Origin: Mastacembelus armatus
Taxonomy: Eukaryota; Chordata; Actinopteri; Synbranchiformes; Mastacembelidae
Reading direction: 5' to 3'
Assembly: GCF_900324485.2 (NCBI RefSeq)
Contig: NC_046648.1
Location: 20,519,739 to 20,583,738 of the forward strand
Length of the DNA stretch: 64,000 bases
This document shows positions 28,936-40,270 of this stretch, piece after piece. Numbering within the stretch: the first letter of the stretch is position 1; each line of letters starts with the position of its first letter. A program made the position numbers and the translations under genes. The notes under the pieces were generated by a model. That model did not search any database. It was not told the origin of the DNA and saw only the letters and a program-made list of their open reading frames with translations.

Positions 28936-30149
28936 ACTCCAAAATATTTTTATTATTTGTATTGTTCTTTAAGGTAAAATGTGAAAGATTAGCAGCATCT
29001 AGTGGTAAGAGTACAGAAGGCAACTAACCCCCCCCCTCCCCATCATCCATTTCTGCTAATAGATTGATCTAATATTACACATTGATCCTTTAACTATAAT
29101 TGTGATTTTCAGTGAAGGTGAATCTCTGTACCTCTGTCCTGTATAATCTGTACCTTTTGTAAATTATAATTTTATTGTAATTGCTTACAGTACATAGCCT
29201 GAAAATAAATTTGTGAAATTGTGAAAGTGAGGAAAACATCGTGTTCATTGTCAATCAAGACCTTAAAAAAATTCCAAGGTAATATAATTTTTATGTCATA
29301 GTAGGAAATTACATTTGCAGTTTAAGAAATATGAAAAACAAAGTTTACACTTTTTCTACATGTTTTGTGTAGAACATGCTTAGGCATATTCTAAGGTAGA
29401 GAGAAGTTTTCATCAGTTTTTTTTCTTTTGTCTTTTAATTTTTTGATTTTATTTTATTTCCATCTAAGCTTCGTCTGAATGTCTATTCAGCCCTGGTCAT
29501 AAGTGGGTGAATAACAAGAGGCGTTTGTAAAAATGTCACATTACTTTTTTTTTTCTCAGAGGAGGCGCATTGTTATGCTTGTCATAGCCTTTGTGCTACG
29601 TGCAGTTCACCACAGCACCCTTACATCCTGACTTACACTCTTATTTGATTATGCTTTGATCAGATCTGTCACTGATTGTGACATGCAGCGTGTTGTTAGT
29701 CTTATCATAGGTCATATTTTGTTCAAATTCTCTCCTCCTGATGAAATCCTGTCACTGTTCCTTTGCTATCTAGGTTTTGGCAGGTTTTTCTTTGAAATGA
29801 GCTGCTCTTGTTTCATCTCTGTCTTCCTGTTTGGCAGCCATGCAGATGAAGTAGTGATGAACAACTTAAAGGAGGAAGATTGTTAGTCATTTCAATTATC
29901 TTTGTTGCCTAAGTGTTTGATAAACTGCATCTATTTTCCTGATGCAATCTATTTTTTAGAAACACATTCATGTAGTTGTCAGATGATTGTCATGGTGATT
30001 TTTTTTCAAGTAGATGGTGCTATTGTGCGGTCACTTAAGGCGTCACATAAATTCTTTGAACAGCTCTCAGGACAACAAAAATTGATATTACTTTATCTTA
30101 AATGCTCACTTCTCCATCCAAAACCAAGGCAGCTTCTACATCAAACACT

Positions 30150-30645
30150 AACAAGTAGCAGCAGAAATTAACTAAGTACATTCACTCAAGTACTTGAACA
30201 AATTTGAGGTATCTGTACTTTACTAAAACATTTCCCTTTTCTGTTACTTTATACTTGGATTTTCAGAGGAAAATATCATACATCTATTTTATAACTTTAG
30301 TTGGTAATTACTTTTTTTAAAACAGATATGTAATACACAGTAATAATACACAGTATAATCATAAAACCTTATTGATCATCAGTAGGAAATTTACAAGCTA
30401 CCCCGCAGTTTGGAAAGGAACCTTTACAAGCTGCAACAATGAATTAACGAACACAGTAAAATGCAGTAATTAGAATCAATAAGATTTGCCATTAAGTACT
30501 TATACAAGTATGGCTGCTAATATTTTTGTACTTTTACTGAAATAAAATTTAGAATGTAGGACTTATACTTAAAGTATCTCTACGCTGTGATACTTATACT
30601 TTTACTTAAGTAAAGGATCTCAACTACTACTGAAAAGACAGTTGT
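30150..30645. repeat. Interspersed repeat rich in AAGTAC/GTACTT motifs
   Basis: The two ends are inverted: the left has ACTCAAGTACTTGA and TACTTTACT-type motifs, and the right has TACTTTTACTTAAGTAAAGG. The interior is AT-rich with the order of blocks I recall from a very common fish repeat of this type (probably a non-autonomous DNA transposon). It is degenerate, and no clean target duplication was found. A similar but weaker set of motifs occurs in the vsig10l intron near 26070-26300. Confidence 0.5.
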
Positions 30646-30975
30646 TTTGTTAGTCCTGATGCCATCTCACCTCTGTGGACAGAGCCTTGTGAGGTAGTGG
30701 CTCTTGCCACATATGATAAGCAGCCTAACGTAATTACAATATGATTGCTGTCTCACTGTTCATCAGAGTGCACAAATTATATTCACTCTGTGAGAAGATT
30801 AACATTTTACACTCTATATTAGCCAATGCCCGCACTGACTAGTCTGTTGTGCTTCCTTCTGACTGCGGATGGTCAGTAAATACCATTAAGTACCTGAAAT
30901 TCATTTAAAGTGAAGTTTTCATTTGCCTCTTTTGCATTTATTTCTTTCTGACTTTGCCATATACATTGTGTTTGG

Positions 30976-30976
30976 T

Positions 30977-31026
<50 letters not shown>

Positions 31027-31061
31027 CGTGCGTGCGTGTGTGTGTGTGTGTGTGTGTGTGT
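30976..31061. repeat. (TG)n microsatellite
   Basis: About 43 dinucleotide units of TG, with an internal block of TGCG tetranucleotides at about 31022-31037. Long open frames over it on both strands are artefacts of the repeat. Confidence 0.97.
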
Positions 31062-32376
31062 TGGTTTTTATTGGACACTGAGCAACATAAAGTAAAACAA
31101 GCACAAAATAACAAATATTTTTCTGCAACATCACTATGTTTGAAGATGCCTTTTTCATCCAGTACAATATGAAGGCACACAGTACAACATCTTTTGAGCT
31201 CAGTTGTGGTGACCTTAAATGCATTATATGTATGATGCATTTCATACTAATGAAATGCTGATTATACAGGAAACATTGCACAGCTTGATAAGGAAATGAA
31301 GTGGTGACTTGTGCAATTACTAACCATAAAGGTATATCAGAAAAAAGCTGATGTTACAAGAAAGCTTATCTAGATAGAATAATTAGGCAACTAATTACAA
31401 AAGACAGAATTACTGCTTAGATGTCTCAGAGGGCTCAATTCCTTAAATATTAATACATGCCATCTGAGATCTAATCTCTGTTCTAGCATTACTTGATTCT
31501 GTTCTTAATCCATCCACTGTAGCAGCTTTGACTGTTCCTCTTTGACAGTGTGCAGATCATGTAAATAAAGTAGACTAATACAGTTTAGTGTAATCCAGTG
31601 CAAACTAGAACATTAAAATAAAAAAGTTTAAATGAACCACTCTGATCAGTCAGTCCAAACAAAACATTATCATCTCTGTAAAGGTTGGATTTACAACTAT
31701 GCAGCTGTATTGGACTGCATGAGCATTAACTGTTGTCTGTTATATAATATGGTTGCTAATATTTTAAAACACTGTAGGTGTCATTTTTAAGTATGTTTCA
31801 TATGCAGTATTGGTCAGTCTTTAACTTTCAATGCATTGTTTCCACGTTATTGCATGTTCACAGATATTGCAGATTCATATGCAGCTCTTTGATCATGTGT
31901 CTGTTCTAAGCGTGTATGTGTGCCCATGACCACACCTCAGCCACACTGAAAGAAAGTGTGTGCTTCAGCATGTTCCATTGACCACAGCAGTACTGCAAGC
32001 CTTTGCACATCCACCGTTCCAGAACGCCTAACAGAACAACAGACAAGGACTGTGATGCAGCAGCCTCATACCCCAGGCACTCCCCCACTACCGACATCAT
32101 CACCCCCTCCCCTCTCCACTGACACCCAAAATGATCCTATGTAGTTCAATGTAAAAGAGTCACGTGACTTCTGGCCCACCAGCTCAAGTGCATTTGTTCT
32201 GTGCAGATTGTTTTAAAGGTTCTGCCTCCATCATCAGAAAAGTGGAGAGGATAACCTTTTGGAATTCAGCCTAGGGCTTCCTCTTTGACGCTTCACTCAC
32301 ACCTGGCTTGCACTCTCTCTTCTTTCCCTGAGAAAAGGTTGATACTTAAGAGGGTTCAGTTGTTCTGAGGACTTCA

Positions 32377-33201
32377 GGTAAGATGATGTTGGGTCTTTTG
32401 TCAATAGGTGATGTTAGATGTTAAGAAAAGGGAGTTAATATAATAAAGCACAATGTGTATCATGGCATGTTAACCATTGCGTGTACTCACAGGTCAGTCA
32501 AGAGAGAGTTTTAAGGATTTTAGATCACATCATTTTCATACATTGTCAATTTTGTATGAAGAATAACTACCCTTATTTTTTGAAATCTTTTTTTACCACT
32601 ATCCATGTTTTTTATGGATTATATGATTGAATATGAAATTTTTAAGATTTTAAACTGTCATGCTTGAAATTAAAGATATATCTGTTTTTTCTTTAGGTAC
32701 AGATACAGGCACTCAGACCTTTCATTTACGAATGTGGACAATTTTGACACCAATCTAGAAATGTCATACTAACTGTTAACACAAGGGTTATTTTCAAAGC
32801 ATCTGTCATGACATCAGCCAGCAACAGCTTTCACAGCATTATGTGTATCTTTTATGTATGAATTAATGTGTGGTTCTCAGATTTAGGTACTGATGTAGCT
32901 TTTTTACCTCCAGTAGTGAGTATTAAAATGCACAGAATGAGAGAGAACACAAATATTGGTATGAGTGGATTGATATGATTAGCCTAATCTGTTAAGCTCA
33001 GCAGCTATTATGAAGTAATTAAATGAATATGTCTACATAGAGAAGCCTGCTATATCTATTGTATTATCTTGTATGCTAACAAACTTAACAGCTTCCAACC
33101 AAGTCTTTAAAAATGAATGTCATTACTACAAGCTCACAACTGACTCCTATCTTTTGTTTTGCACAGTGTATAAAGTCTTAACCGCTGTCATAGAGTCACT
33201 C
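32377..33201 (+). other. lim2 5' UTR splice (probable)
   Basis: A donor, GGACTTCAG|GTAAGA, lies at 32377/32378, and an acceptor, TTTTGCACAG, ends at 33166. The coding exon then has 35 untranslated bases before the first ATG. The upstream exon start is not visible. This fits the non-coding first exon usual for this gene, but it is inferred from splice motifs only. Confidence 0.45.
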
Positions 33202-35368
33202 ATGATGTACAGCTTCATGGGAGGGGGGCTGTTTTGTGCCATTGTGGGCAACATCCTTTTGGTGGTCTCCACTGCAACAGACTACTGGATGCAATACCGT
33301 CTATCTGGCAGCTTTGCCCATCAGGGCCTGTGGCGATACTGCATGTCTGGCAAGTGCTACATGCAGACTGACAGCATTGGTAAGTGGGAAAATATCTTTT
33401 TGGGCCCTTAAATATTTTTCCTTGGGTCTTTGTAAGGCACACCATTGCTCACCAGAGTTCAGTGTCTGTTTACAGTATCTGAATATAATAATGATTACAC
33501 TATGTTTGATATAGAATAAGATTTTCTAGGAACTGGAAGACTAGAATGACAATTACACTGATAGGAAAAAGAATGATAGCAGGTTAGAATTTGCTGCGAC
33601 TATAAATGTTGTTCATTCCCTGAAAATGAAAGGTAAAAAAAGTTATCAGAAGTTTAGAACATCATCTCTGAGTTTAAAATTATATTTTTGTTAATTTGTG
33701 AGTATTACTGAGTATGACTTATTACAACAAAATATTGTAAACCATCTAAATTCGGCAGCTTGTCTAGGTGGCAATAAACCTACCTACAATGCTCAGTACA
33801 GTGGTGGGTAATTGTGCCTCAGCATCATACTAATGTTTTGCATAAAAAATGTTACTGGTACAGTAAAACTGCTGCTGCTGCCAGATAAACATTAAATGTA
33901 GAGAGGTTCCACAGAAATGAAATGTAAAAATGCAAATAATCAAAGAAACAGTATTTCAAAATTGTACTTAAATTTTGTACTAGATTCATTCTCCAAATTT
34001 TCCAATCACATCAAGTGTATTGTCAAAATACATAATGTTTATAAAATGCTGCTACCGTCCCTCAGAGTTTACACGGTTTACAACTGTGCAGCCTGCCCTT
34101 TATGAACCTTGTACATGCTCTGCTTCTACACAACACATCAAACTGCTTATTTGTGTTATGACTACTTCCTGCTGTTTGCACTATATATAGTCAAGCAATT
34201 TTGTGTGGTGCTTTCTGTGCCTTTCTTTTTTTTTAAGTAGCAACTATTGCCCTGGGGGAATGTTGATTTCACCGTTTACTGTGACAACTGTATATTGCTG
34301 ACATGACTCGATACACTTCTCATAGCAAGGTTTATAATTTTTTTATAATCTTGTTTAATTCCTTCCCAGCCTACTGGAATGCCACTCGTGCCTTCATGAT
34401 CCTCTCTGCCATGTCATGTTTTGCTGGCATCATAGCAGGAATCCTTTCCTTTGCTCACTTCTCAGCTTTCGAGAGGTTCAACCGCTCATTCGCTGCAGGG
34501 ATCATGTTCTTTGTTTCAAGTGAGTCACAGTAACCAGCACACTAACCAAATAATGTCATTGTAATTTTGTTTTGTACATCACATTCACCATGAATGATAT
34601 AATAATTTGTGAATTTGCATACCTTGTAAAACTGTCAGGCCTGCCATAGAAACTCTGTAGGTAAACTAGATAATCTTTAACTGAAACAACCTTTTCCATT
34701 CAACATATACATTTTAATATTCATTTTAAAATGTATTGTTTGTCACTCTCTGCTCCGATACCAGCTCTTTTTGTTCTGCTTGCAATGGCCATTTACACGG
34801 GGGTGACAGTGAACTTTCTGGGCAAGCGTTTTGGTGACTGGCGCTTCTCTTGGTCCTACATACTAGGTTGGGTGGCACTGCTCATGACCTTCTTTGCAGG
34901 TTTGTTCACATAATGAAATGCAGTAGAATTCATTGTAATTAATGTACCATGCCAATTGGTTTAAATTCTTATGTGAATATTACCCAGCTATTACAAGCTG
35001 AGGAAAAAAAATGGTAGGCTTAACTGGCACATCCCATCAACTATACACCACCAGTACACTGTTATCACATGGATACATTCATTTTTAAAAAAATATTGTT
35101 TATAGTAAATCGTGAAGTTACTACTATTATCATGAGTTGTTAAATCACGTTTGCACGTTTGCACAAATGCCCTCTACATATTTTGAAACCCAGAATTTGA
35201 AAAACTTATAATAATAACCAGAAACTACGATAACATATAACATGTTTAAACATATAAAAAACTAATTTTCTGTGGCAGTTTGTTATTGTTGTGTTTTGTT
35301 TTGTAGGTATATTCTACATGTGTGCCTACAGAATGCATGAGTGCAGAAGAGTGGCTGGCCCACGCTAA
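33202..35368 (+). CDS. lim2: Lens intrinsic membrane protein 2 (MP20)
   Basis: Four-pass lens-fibre membrane protein of the PMP22/claudin superfamily, thought to act in fibre-cell junctions. Four coding exons: 33202-33379, 34370-34519, 34765-34899, 35307-35368. The second ATG (33205) gives 173 residues starting MYSFMGGGLFC, the same length and start as human LIM2; the first ATG in the tandem pair would add one Met. The claudin-type W...GLW...C...C motif lies in the first loop (residues about 28-53: ATDYWMQYR, GLWRYCMSGKC). The strongly conserved DSIAYWNATRAFMILSA, RFGDWRFSWSYILGW and C-terminal AYRMHECRR blocks are all present. The nearest gene upstream is vsig10l, matching human 19q13.4. AATAAA at about 35437 would end the transcript. 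Confidence 0.97.
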
Positions 35369-35732
35369 AGGAAACAGTGTGTCAGCAGAAGAAGAGATAT
35401 TCATTCCTGTTTAAACAAGAGAGTTTCCTGTGATATAATAAATTTGGAACTTTGCATTTGCATGAAATGTTATGTGTAGGTGTGGGTGGTTTGGTGGAAA
35501 CAAACACATTCACCCTGAGCAGGATTAAATCACACTTAGGTTATTTTAAATGTTGGAGAAATAATTTACAAGACTTGCGTAGTACATAAAAAAATGGTTA
35601 AAAAAATGGTTTACAACAGATATTAAAGTAATCCCAAAATATTACACAGTTTGATCTATAGAATCTGTGATATAAAGCAATGGCAATAAAAGCTAGATAC
35701 ATACATAGAGCACTGAAAAATAGGTTTTACAC

Positions 35733-36644
35733 TTAGCTAGAGCTTGTAGTCTGCTGTTGTAATCCTGAAACAGCAATTCCAAGCTTCCTGAAAATGAACT
35801 TTTCACTAGTGCTGCGGAAGTTGGAGGAGGAAAAGTAGAAGATGATGGGATCGATACAGGTGTTGAAGGTGCTTAGAAGCAAGGCGTAGTACCTCCATTT
35901 TGGACTGTGACCCTGGAAGTAACCTACTACATGAGACATGTTGTATGGCACCACACAAACAAGAAACATAGTTAGAGTCCCTAAGGCCATGCCGATTGCC
36001 TTCTTCTTCTGACTGCAGGATATTCTTGGGCGACTGTACAGGATCAAGATGCAGCGCATGTAGCAATAAACACAAATTATAAGAGGAACAAGGCAGAGCA
36101 GAAAGAACATTTCCACACGTACTGGGAGAAGGACCTTTAACTGCTTTTCTGTGAAGTTCTCGTAGCAAACAGTGGAATTTTTGATGGACAGGGATGGATG
36201 GTTCAGTGTTATAAAAGTGATGCTGCAGTGTGCTGCTGAGATTATCCAAATAGCAGCACTGATCACTATTACATACACAGGTTTGTGCAGCTGACGATAG
36301 GTGATCGGGAATGCTACTCCAATGTAGCGAACCACACTGACTGCCATGAGCAGCATGGAGCTGGTGTAGATTGTGAAGAAGAAGGTAAAAGCGGTGACGG
36401 AGCACAGGATGTCGGGAAGGTTCCATTTCATATCTGACACTGCCTCATGCATCTTGAAAGGAAGTATGATCAAGAAGAGCAGGTCAGAGACAGTCAGATT
36501 GAGTAGCAGGATGTCAGTCGGCCCTGGCTTAGACAGGATCTTGCTAGTAAAGGCACAGAGAGCCAGGAGGTTGGCTGGCAGGCCTATCACAAAGGAAATA
36601 ATGTAAACCGAGAGGACAACCTTACTCCTCACCTCTAGCTCCAT
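35733..36644 (-). CDS. Free fatty acid receptor 2/3-like GPCR, copy A
   Basis: Class A seven-helix receptor of 303 residues in one coding exon; family members sense short-chain fatty acids at the plasma membrane. The start MELEVRS is chosen because the duplicate has the same start and a splice acceptor (GGTTTAG) lies only 7 bases upstream. The longer in-frame start at 36716 would need readthrough of that acceptor. The carboxylate-binding trio of human FFAR2 (R180, H242, R255) is conserved as R176 (LLPVRVE), H238 (PYNMSHVVGY) and R251 (SPKWR). The family motif CYENFT is at 160-165 and DPIIFYFSSS at 265-274. Odd: the (E/D)RY motif reads VRY at 105-107. A 5' UTR donor, GTAAGT, is at 37453-37454 on the minus strand. 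Human FFAR genes lie next to CD22 and MAG, as here. Confidence 0.93.
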   Translation of the reverse strand: MELEVRSKVVLSVYIISFVIGLPANLLALCAFTSKILSKPGPTDILLLNLTVSDLLFLIILPFKMHEAVSDMKWNLPDILCSVTAFTFFFTIYTSSMLLMAVSVVRYIGVAFPITYRQLHKPVYVIVISAAIWIISAAHCSITFITLNHPSLSIKNSTVCYENFTEKQLKVLLPVRVEMFFLLCLVPLIICVYCYMRCILILYSRPRISCSQKKKAIGMALGTLTMFLVCVVPYNMSHVVGYFQGHSPKWRYYALLLSTFNTCIDPIIFYFSSSNFRSTSEKFIFRKLGIAVSGLQQQTTSSS

Positions 36645-36743
36645 TATGACCCTAAACCAAAAGAAGTGAAAAAACAAGAGACAAATGTTAAAAAATGTCT
36701 TCTGTACCAATGACAATGGGTTCTGACTTGCTAAATTAACTAT

Positions 36744-37170
36744 GTATGACTGACTGATGTGGGCAAATATGAAACATTTAGTTTATTTATGATACCTAAT
36801 AAACAAAACTTAAGGAGGGAATATAAGGAAATATGAAATATGTTTGAACAACTACATCATCTTAAAGATAGCACCACCATCAAAATCCTAATTGGCACCT
36901 TTTATTAATTCCAAATTATTTGAGAAGTATTAATTGTCAGCTAATACCGTATGCAAGTACTCTGTTATGTTGTTATTGTTGTTATTTGGTTGGTTGTATA
37001 TAATATGAAATTAATTAAATATAAATTAATACAAATTAATTAACTGCGTATGACGTGATGTGGGCAAATATGAAATATTGAGCTTATTTATAAACAAAAC
37101 CTAGGGAGAGAATATAAGGAAATATGAAATGTTTGAACAACCACATCATCTTAAAGATATCTTCATCATC
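36744..37170. repeat. Internal duplication in FFAR copy A 5' intron
   Basis: A block of about 130-150 bases (GATGTGGGCAAATATGAAA ... CATCATCTTAAAGATA) occurs at 36759-36875 and again, diverged, at 37057-37165. Unit B has the block only once (about 43658-43740), so the second copy arose in unit A after, or was lost in B since, the large duplication. Confidence 0.75.
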
Positions 37171-38440
37171 AAAGGGCATACATTATGCACATACTCGGTT
37201 ATAATGTTATCTAATCGCTAGACACTAGACAGCAGCCTTTGAAGTTATAGGTTTAATTTTAATAAGGCCAAAGGCATCTGATTTTGGGATAATTCATATC
37301 AGCAGTTTGGCATATGGATAAAATAAATTAAAAAATCATCAACAGTTCTAAAATAAATAAGCTATGTTTACCTCTGACACACCAGGTGTGAAAATTTTAA
37401 TAGTAAAAATTATATGCATGTTAAAAGTTAGTTAAAATAATTATAATGACTTACCTACTGGTAGAAGATTTAAAAAAACAACTACAGGTCCATGCCCTCA
37501 CTGTGCTTTTCATCAAAGACAACAAGCTTGTAACTTGTGAGTTCAAAGACAAGCTGATGTGAAATGACATCAACTAGAAATACTGAGTCACATTAAACCA
37601 CAGTGTGATACAAAGGTCTAACAAGCAGCCAGCATACACCAGTTAGTTAATATTAACTAAAATGCAAAACTACAGCTCATGCTGACTTTTTTGGTGAATA
37701 TTTAAATAAAGAATCTTCTCCCATAACATTTCTGCCTGAATTAAATTTATATTATTATACATTATTCTTACACATAGACAAATCAATTTCGGACAAGCTT
37801 TTCTGTGGCATCATTAGTATAATTTGAGACATGTTGATCTTAAAAACTTAGCAGAGTATAGCTACACATACAGCATACATAAGCCTCTAGTCAATTGGGA
37901 ACATCGTAAATATTTGTTCACTTCCTGTCAGCTGTATTTCCAATAGCATCAGTAAAACAAACATGTCTGTCACAGGCACTGTTATTCTGCAAAACTCAAG
38001 GTAAAATAAATATGTTTAACTTTAACTATATAGTATATATATAAAAAAATATTCTTAACTGTGATGAAACTGTATAAAAGAAAACTGCATTCAAAATTTG
38101 ACAAATTAATTTGTTTTGCAATAGACTTAGTAAGGAACTATTTTAAGGAGCCTATGAGTCTGTGAGAACAGCAGCAGATGTCCTCTGATCAGCAGGTGAG
38201 ATAGACATCCATGATGCAATACACATCTTGTAGGAAGTCAAACGCATATTTGTATTACTTCTAAATGAAACAACAGACAAGTGGCTAAAGTTAAAAAAGG
38301 TATGGATCTGTTTTAATATGAAGCTTGGTACTATTTGTCAAGGTCTATGCCTCCCCCCAGTGTGATCCATGTATAGTAATGTGTTTTATTCTTCATAGGA
38401 GTGGTGCTCTGTTTTAACCCACTGCATAATTTTTTTACAT

Positions 38441-39954
38441 TCACTGCACCTGTGCCAGTAGCTGATTATTGCCTTCCATTTGGAGGGCTGTTGCATTATT
38501 CTTGCACTCATGAGCTCTGGTTGGCCTCTGTGGATTTTCCACAAAATCATTATCATAAATGCAGGAAAGTCCATCATTGTCAGGGTTATTCTCTAGTCTG
38601 TGTGGGCTCAACTGTCTGTCTTCATATTGTGACCTGCAGTGTTAGCAAGAGAGACAGAAAGTGAGAAATTAGCACAGGAAATTAAATTATTTCATTTCAG
38701 TATTATTTTAATTTTGGCAAATGAAACCTTTATTTCCACTTGAGCACATCAATATATGGCCCATGTTGTTAAAACATGACTTTGATGTTTTTCAGTTTCC
38801 TCATTATATATCCAATACCATATTAAGATGAAAAAGACTGAGCAAAGCATTCTTTTCATTACCTTTGAAGACTGCTGTATCTTTGTTCTTGTTGGACATT
38901 GTTCAAAGAACTTTGTGGTCTTAAAAAAGACAATGTGCACATTTTTAAAAAATCTTTGTTAAATGTTGAACAAAAAATCCAAAGCATGCCAGTGTAGCAC
39001 ACACAACACAGTGATTGTCAATATGTAAGTATAATGACAGTAAAAAGATGGACCATCATAACTTAACCATAAACTTTGATAAGGGGCAAAGTCTACTAGA
39101 CTACTGTGGTATATTTTCTGCAAATGAATATTGCACATCCAAACAACAAACCAATGCATCAGCAAATAAATACTGTTGCTGACAACCACATGGGAAGATG
39201 GGCTGTAAAAGCAAAATAGCTTTACTACTATTAAAGATACCACACACACATACAAACTGTTGATCGTCCAGAGTGTAACTTACATGTTTTTGACAACTTT
39301 CTTATTGATAAATGTTTGGTGTCACTGCCTCGTGAGTTCCAAGCTGTGCAAGATACATTAGTCTGACTTTTAGCTGGGCCACCTATTTCCCCAGAACTAC
39401 ATTTTTCAAATTTATATATCTGGACTCAAAGGAGGGGGCAGCATGGTGGCTTAGTGGTTAGCACTGTTGCCCCACAGGAAGAAGGTCCTGGGTTTGTATC
39501 CCCCAAGGGGCCTTTCTGTGTGGAATTCTCTCCGTGCTTGTGTGGGTTTTCTCCAGGTACTCCGGTTTCCTCCCACAGTCCAAACACATGTATGTCAGGT
39601 TGATTGGTGACTCTAAATTGCCCATAGGAGTGAGTGTGAGTGTGTGAGGTTGTTTCTCTATATGTGGCCCTGTGATGGACTGGTGACCTGTCCTGGGTGT
39701 ACCCCTGCCTTTCACCCAAAGAGAGCTGGGATAGGCTCCAGAAGATCCCTGTGACCCTGGTTAGGAATAAGTGGGTATAGATGATGGATGGATGGATGGA
39801 TGGACACAAAGGAGGATGGAAGAATGTTGTTTCCATCAATGGCCCAGGATACAGAGGCGTGAGGGGATGCCTCAGCCTGGCAGATACATCTCAGAATTTC
39901 CCCTGCCAGGTAACAGGAAGGCTCAGGAAGGATTACTGAGGCATCTACCAAAAT
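38441..39954 (-). pseudogene. Truncated Siglec-like gene, copy A (last four exons)
   Basis: Counterpart of exons 5 to 8 of the intact gene at 44655-48882, with no exons 1 to 4. The third C2-type Ig exon (about 39267-39954) is split by a SINE at 39436-39806 and has a one-base deletion relative to copy B past the insertion. The membrane-segment exon (about 39090-39218) has an in-frame TGA at 39170-39172 and its donor region is altered. The two cytoplasmic-tail exons (38863-38919 and 38441-38633) are intact and almost identical to copy B. It was born without a promoter, signal peptide or V domain, since the duplication break falls in the intron after exon 4. A function as a receptor gene is very unlikely. 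Confidence 0.85.
39436..39806 (+). mobile_element. Full-length tRNA-like SINE, recent insertion
   Basis: A 371-bp element. The head resembles a tRNA promoter: TGGCTTAGTGGTTAGCACTG (box A-like) and GGGTTTGTATCCC (box B-like, degenerate). A conserved fish SINE body follows, then a (GATG)n tail. Target-site duplication CAAAGGAGG is at 39427-39435 and 39807-39815. The homologous position in unit B (near 45628) is an empty site with a single CAAAGGAGG, which proves the exact insertion boundaries and that it postdates the duplication. It disrupts the Ig exon of the truncated Siglec-like copy. Confidence 0.95.
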
Positions 39955-40270
39955 GGAAGAAAAACTATTGTTACTTAACATGTAACATGTATGACTTTTT
40001 TACTATTCACTTAAAATATGACAAGATATGTATCTAAGATGATGTAAGATCTTACCTTGTGTAATTTCGCCACACTCCATCTGACTTGACAGAATCGTGT
40101 ATCTAAACATATTACGAAAAATGACTGATCCTAAAATGCAAATTTTTCAGTCATACTGTGGAATACAGAACATCATCAATTGGGGCACATTGTAGTCACA
40201 CAAATAATTGAGTAAACAAAACAAAACAAACAAACTTAAAAATAACATATTTGTGCCGGGTTTTATTATA

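Larger units (their letters stand above)
28936..33201. other. vsig10l-lim2 intergenic region
   Basis: The first about 280 bases are the likely vsig10l 3' UTR (AATAAA near 29204). Beyond that I see no recognisable gene. The stretch holds a known type of fish interspersed repeat (about 30150-30645), a (TG)n microsatellite (30976-31061) and a short C/T-rich open frame near 31956-32144. The probable lim2 first non-coding exon ends at 32377, and its partner acceptor is at 33165-33166. A CACGTG lies at 32161-32166, about 200 bases before that exon. The human neighbours CLDND2 and NKG7, which lie between ETFB and LIM2, were not found here. Confidence 0.5.
35475..40270. repeat. Segmental duplication, left unit (A)
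   Basis: Direct repeat of 42397-45955. The homology starts in the sequence downstream of lim2 (GGTGTGGGTGGTTTGGTGGA block) and runs through an FFAR-like gene, its 5' UTR, the last four exons of a Siglec-like gene and an A-rich stretch (TTAAAAATAACATATTTGTG-like). It ends at the GC-rich block that begins at about 40271. Unit A is longer because of a SINE insertion (39436-39806), a local roughly 300-bp internal duplication (36744-36890 repeated at 37046-37170) and indels. It lacks the first four Siglec exons, which were outside the duplicated span. Confidence 0.9.

Noticed and set aside
30919-31281. Long minus-strand frames rich in His-Thr repeats and a plus-strand Val-Cys repeat.
   Set aside because: They are translations of the (TG)n microsatellite.
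31956-32144. Plus-strand frame with a Pro/Thr/Ser-rich end (PGTPPLPTSSPPPLSTDTQN) between vsig10l and lim2.
   Set aside because: Low-complexity, short, with no clear splice partner; it may be chance in a C-rich patch or upstream lim2 sequence.
28936-33200. Search for CLDND2 or NKG7 between vsig10l and lim2.
   Set aside because: No exon with a claudin-like W-GLW-C-C signature was found other than lim2.
35806-36426. Second 206-residue minus-strand frame inside FFAR copy A (and its twin at 42722-43342).
   Set aside because: Shadow of the FFAR gene in another frame; it is kept open in both copies only because they are nearly identical.
36645-36716. Longer N-terminus for FFAR copy A (in-frame ATG at 36716).
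   Set aside because: A splice acceptor lies between it and the conserved MELEVRS start, and the duplicate has no such extension.
38386-38577. 63-residue minus-strand frame identical in both units (also 44600-44791).
   Set aside because: It overlaps the last Siglec tail exon in another frame. Its perfect conservation comes from the recent patch, not from coding constraint.
39426-39839. 137-residue minus-strand frame with HTHTHS-type repeats.
   Set aside because: Translation of the antisense strand of the SINE and its tail.
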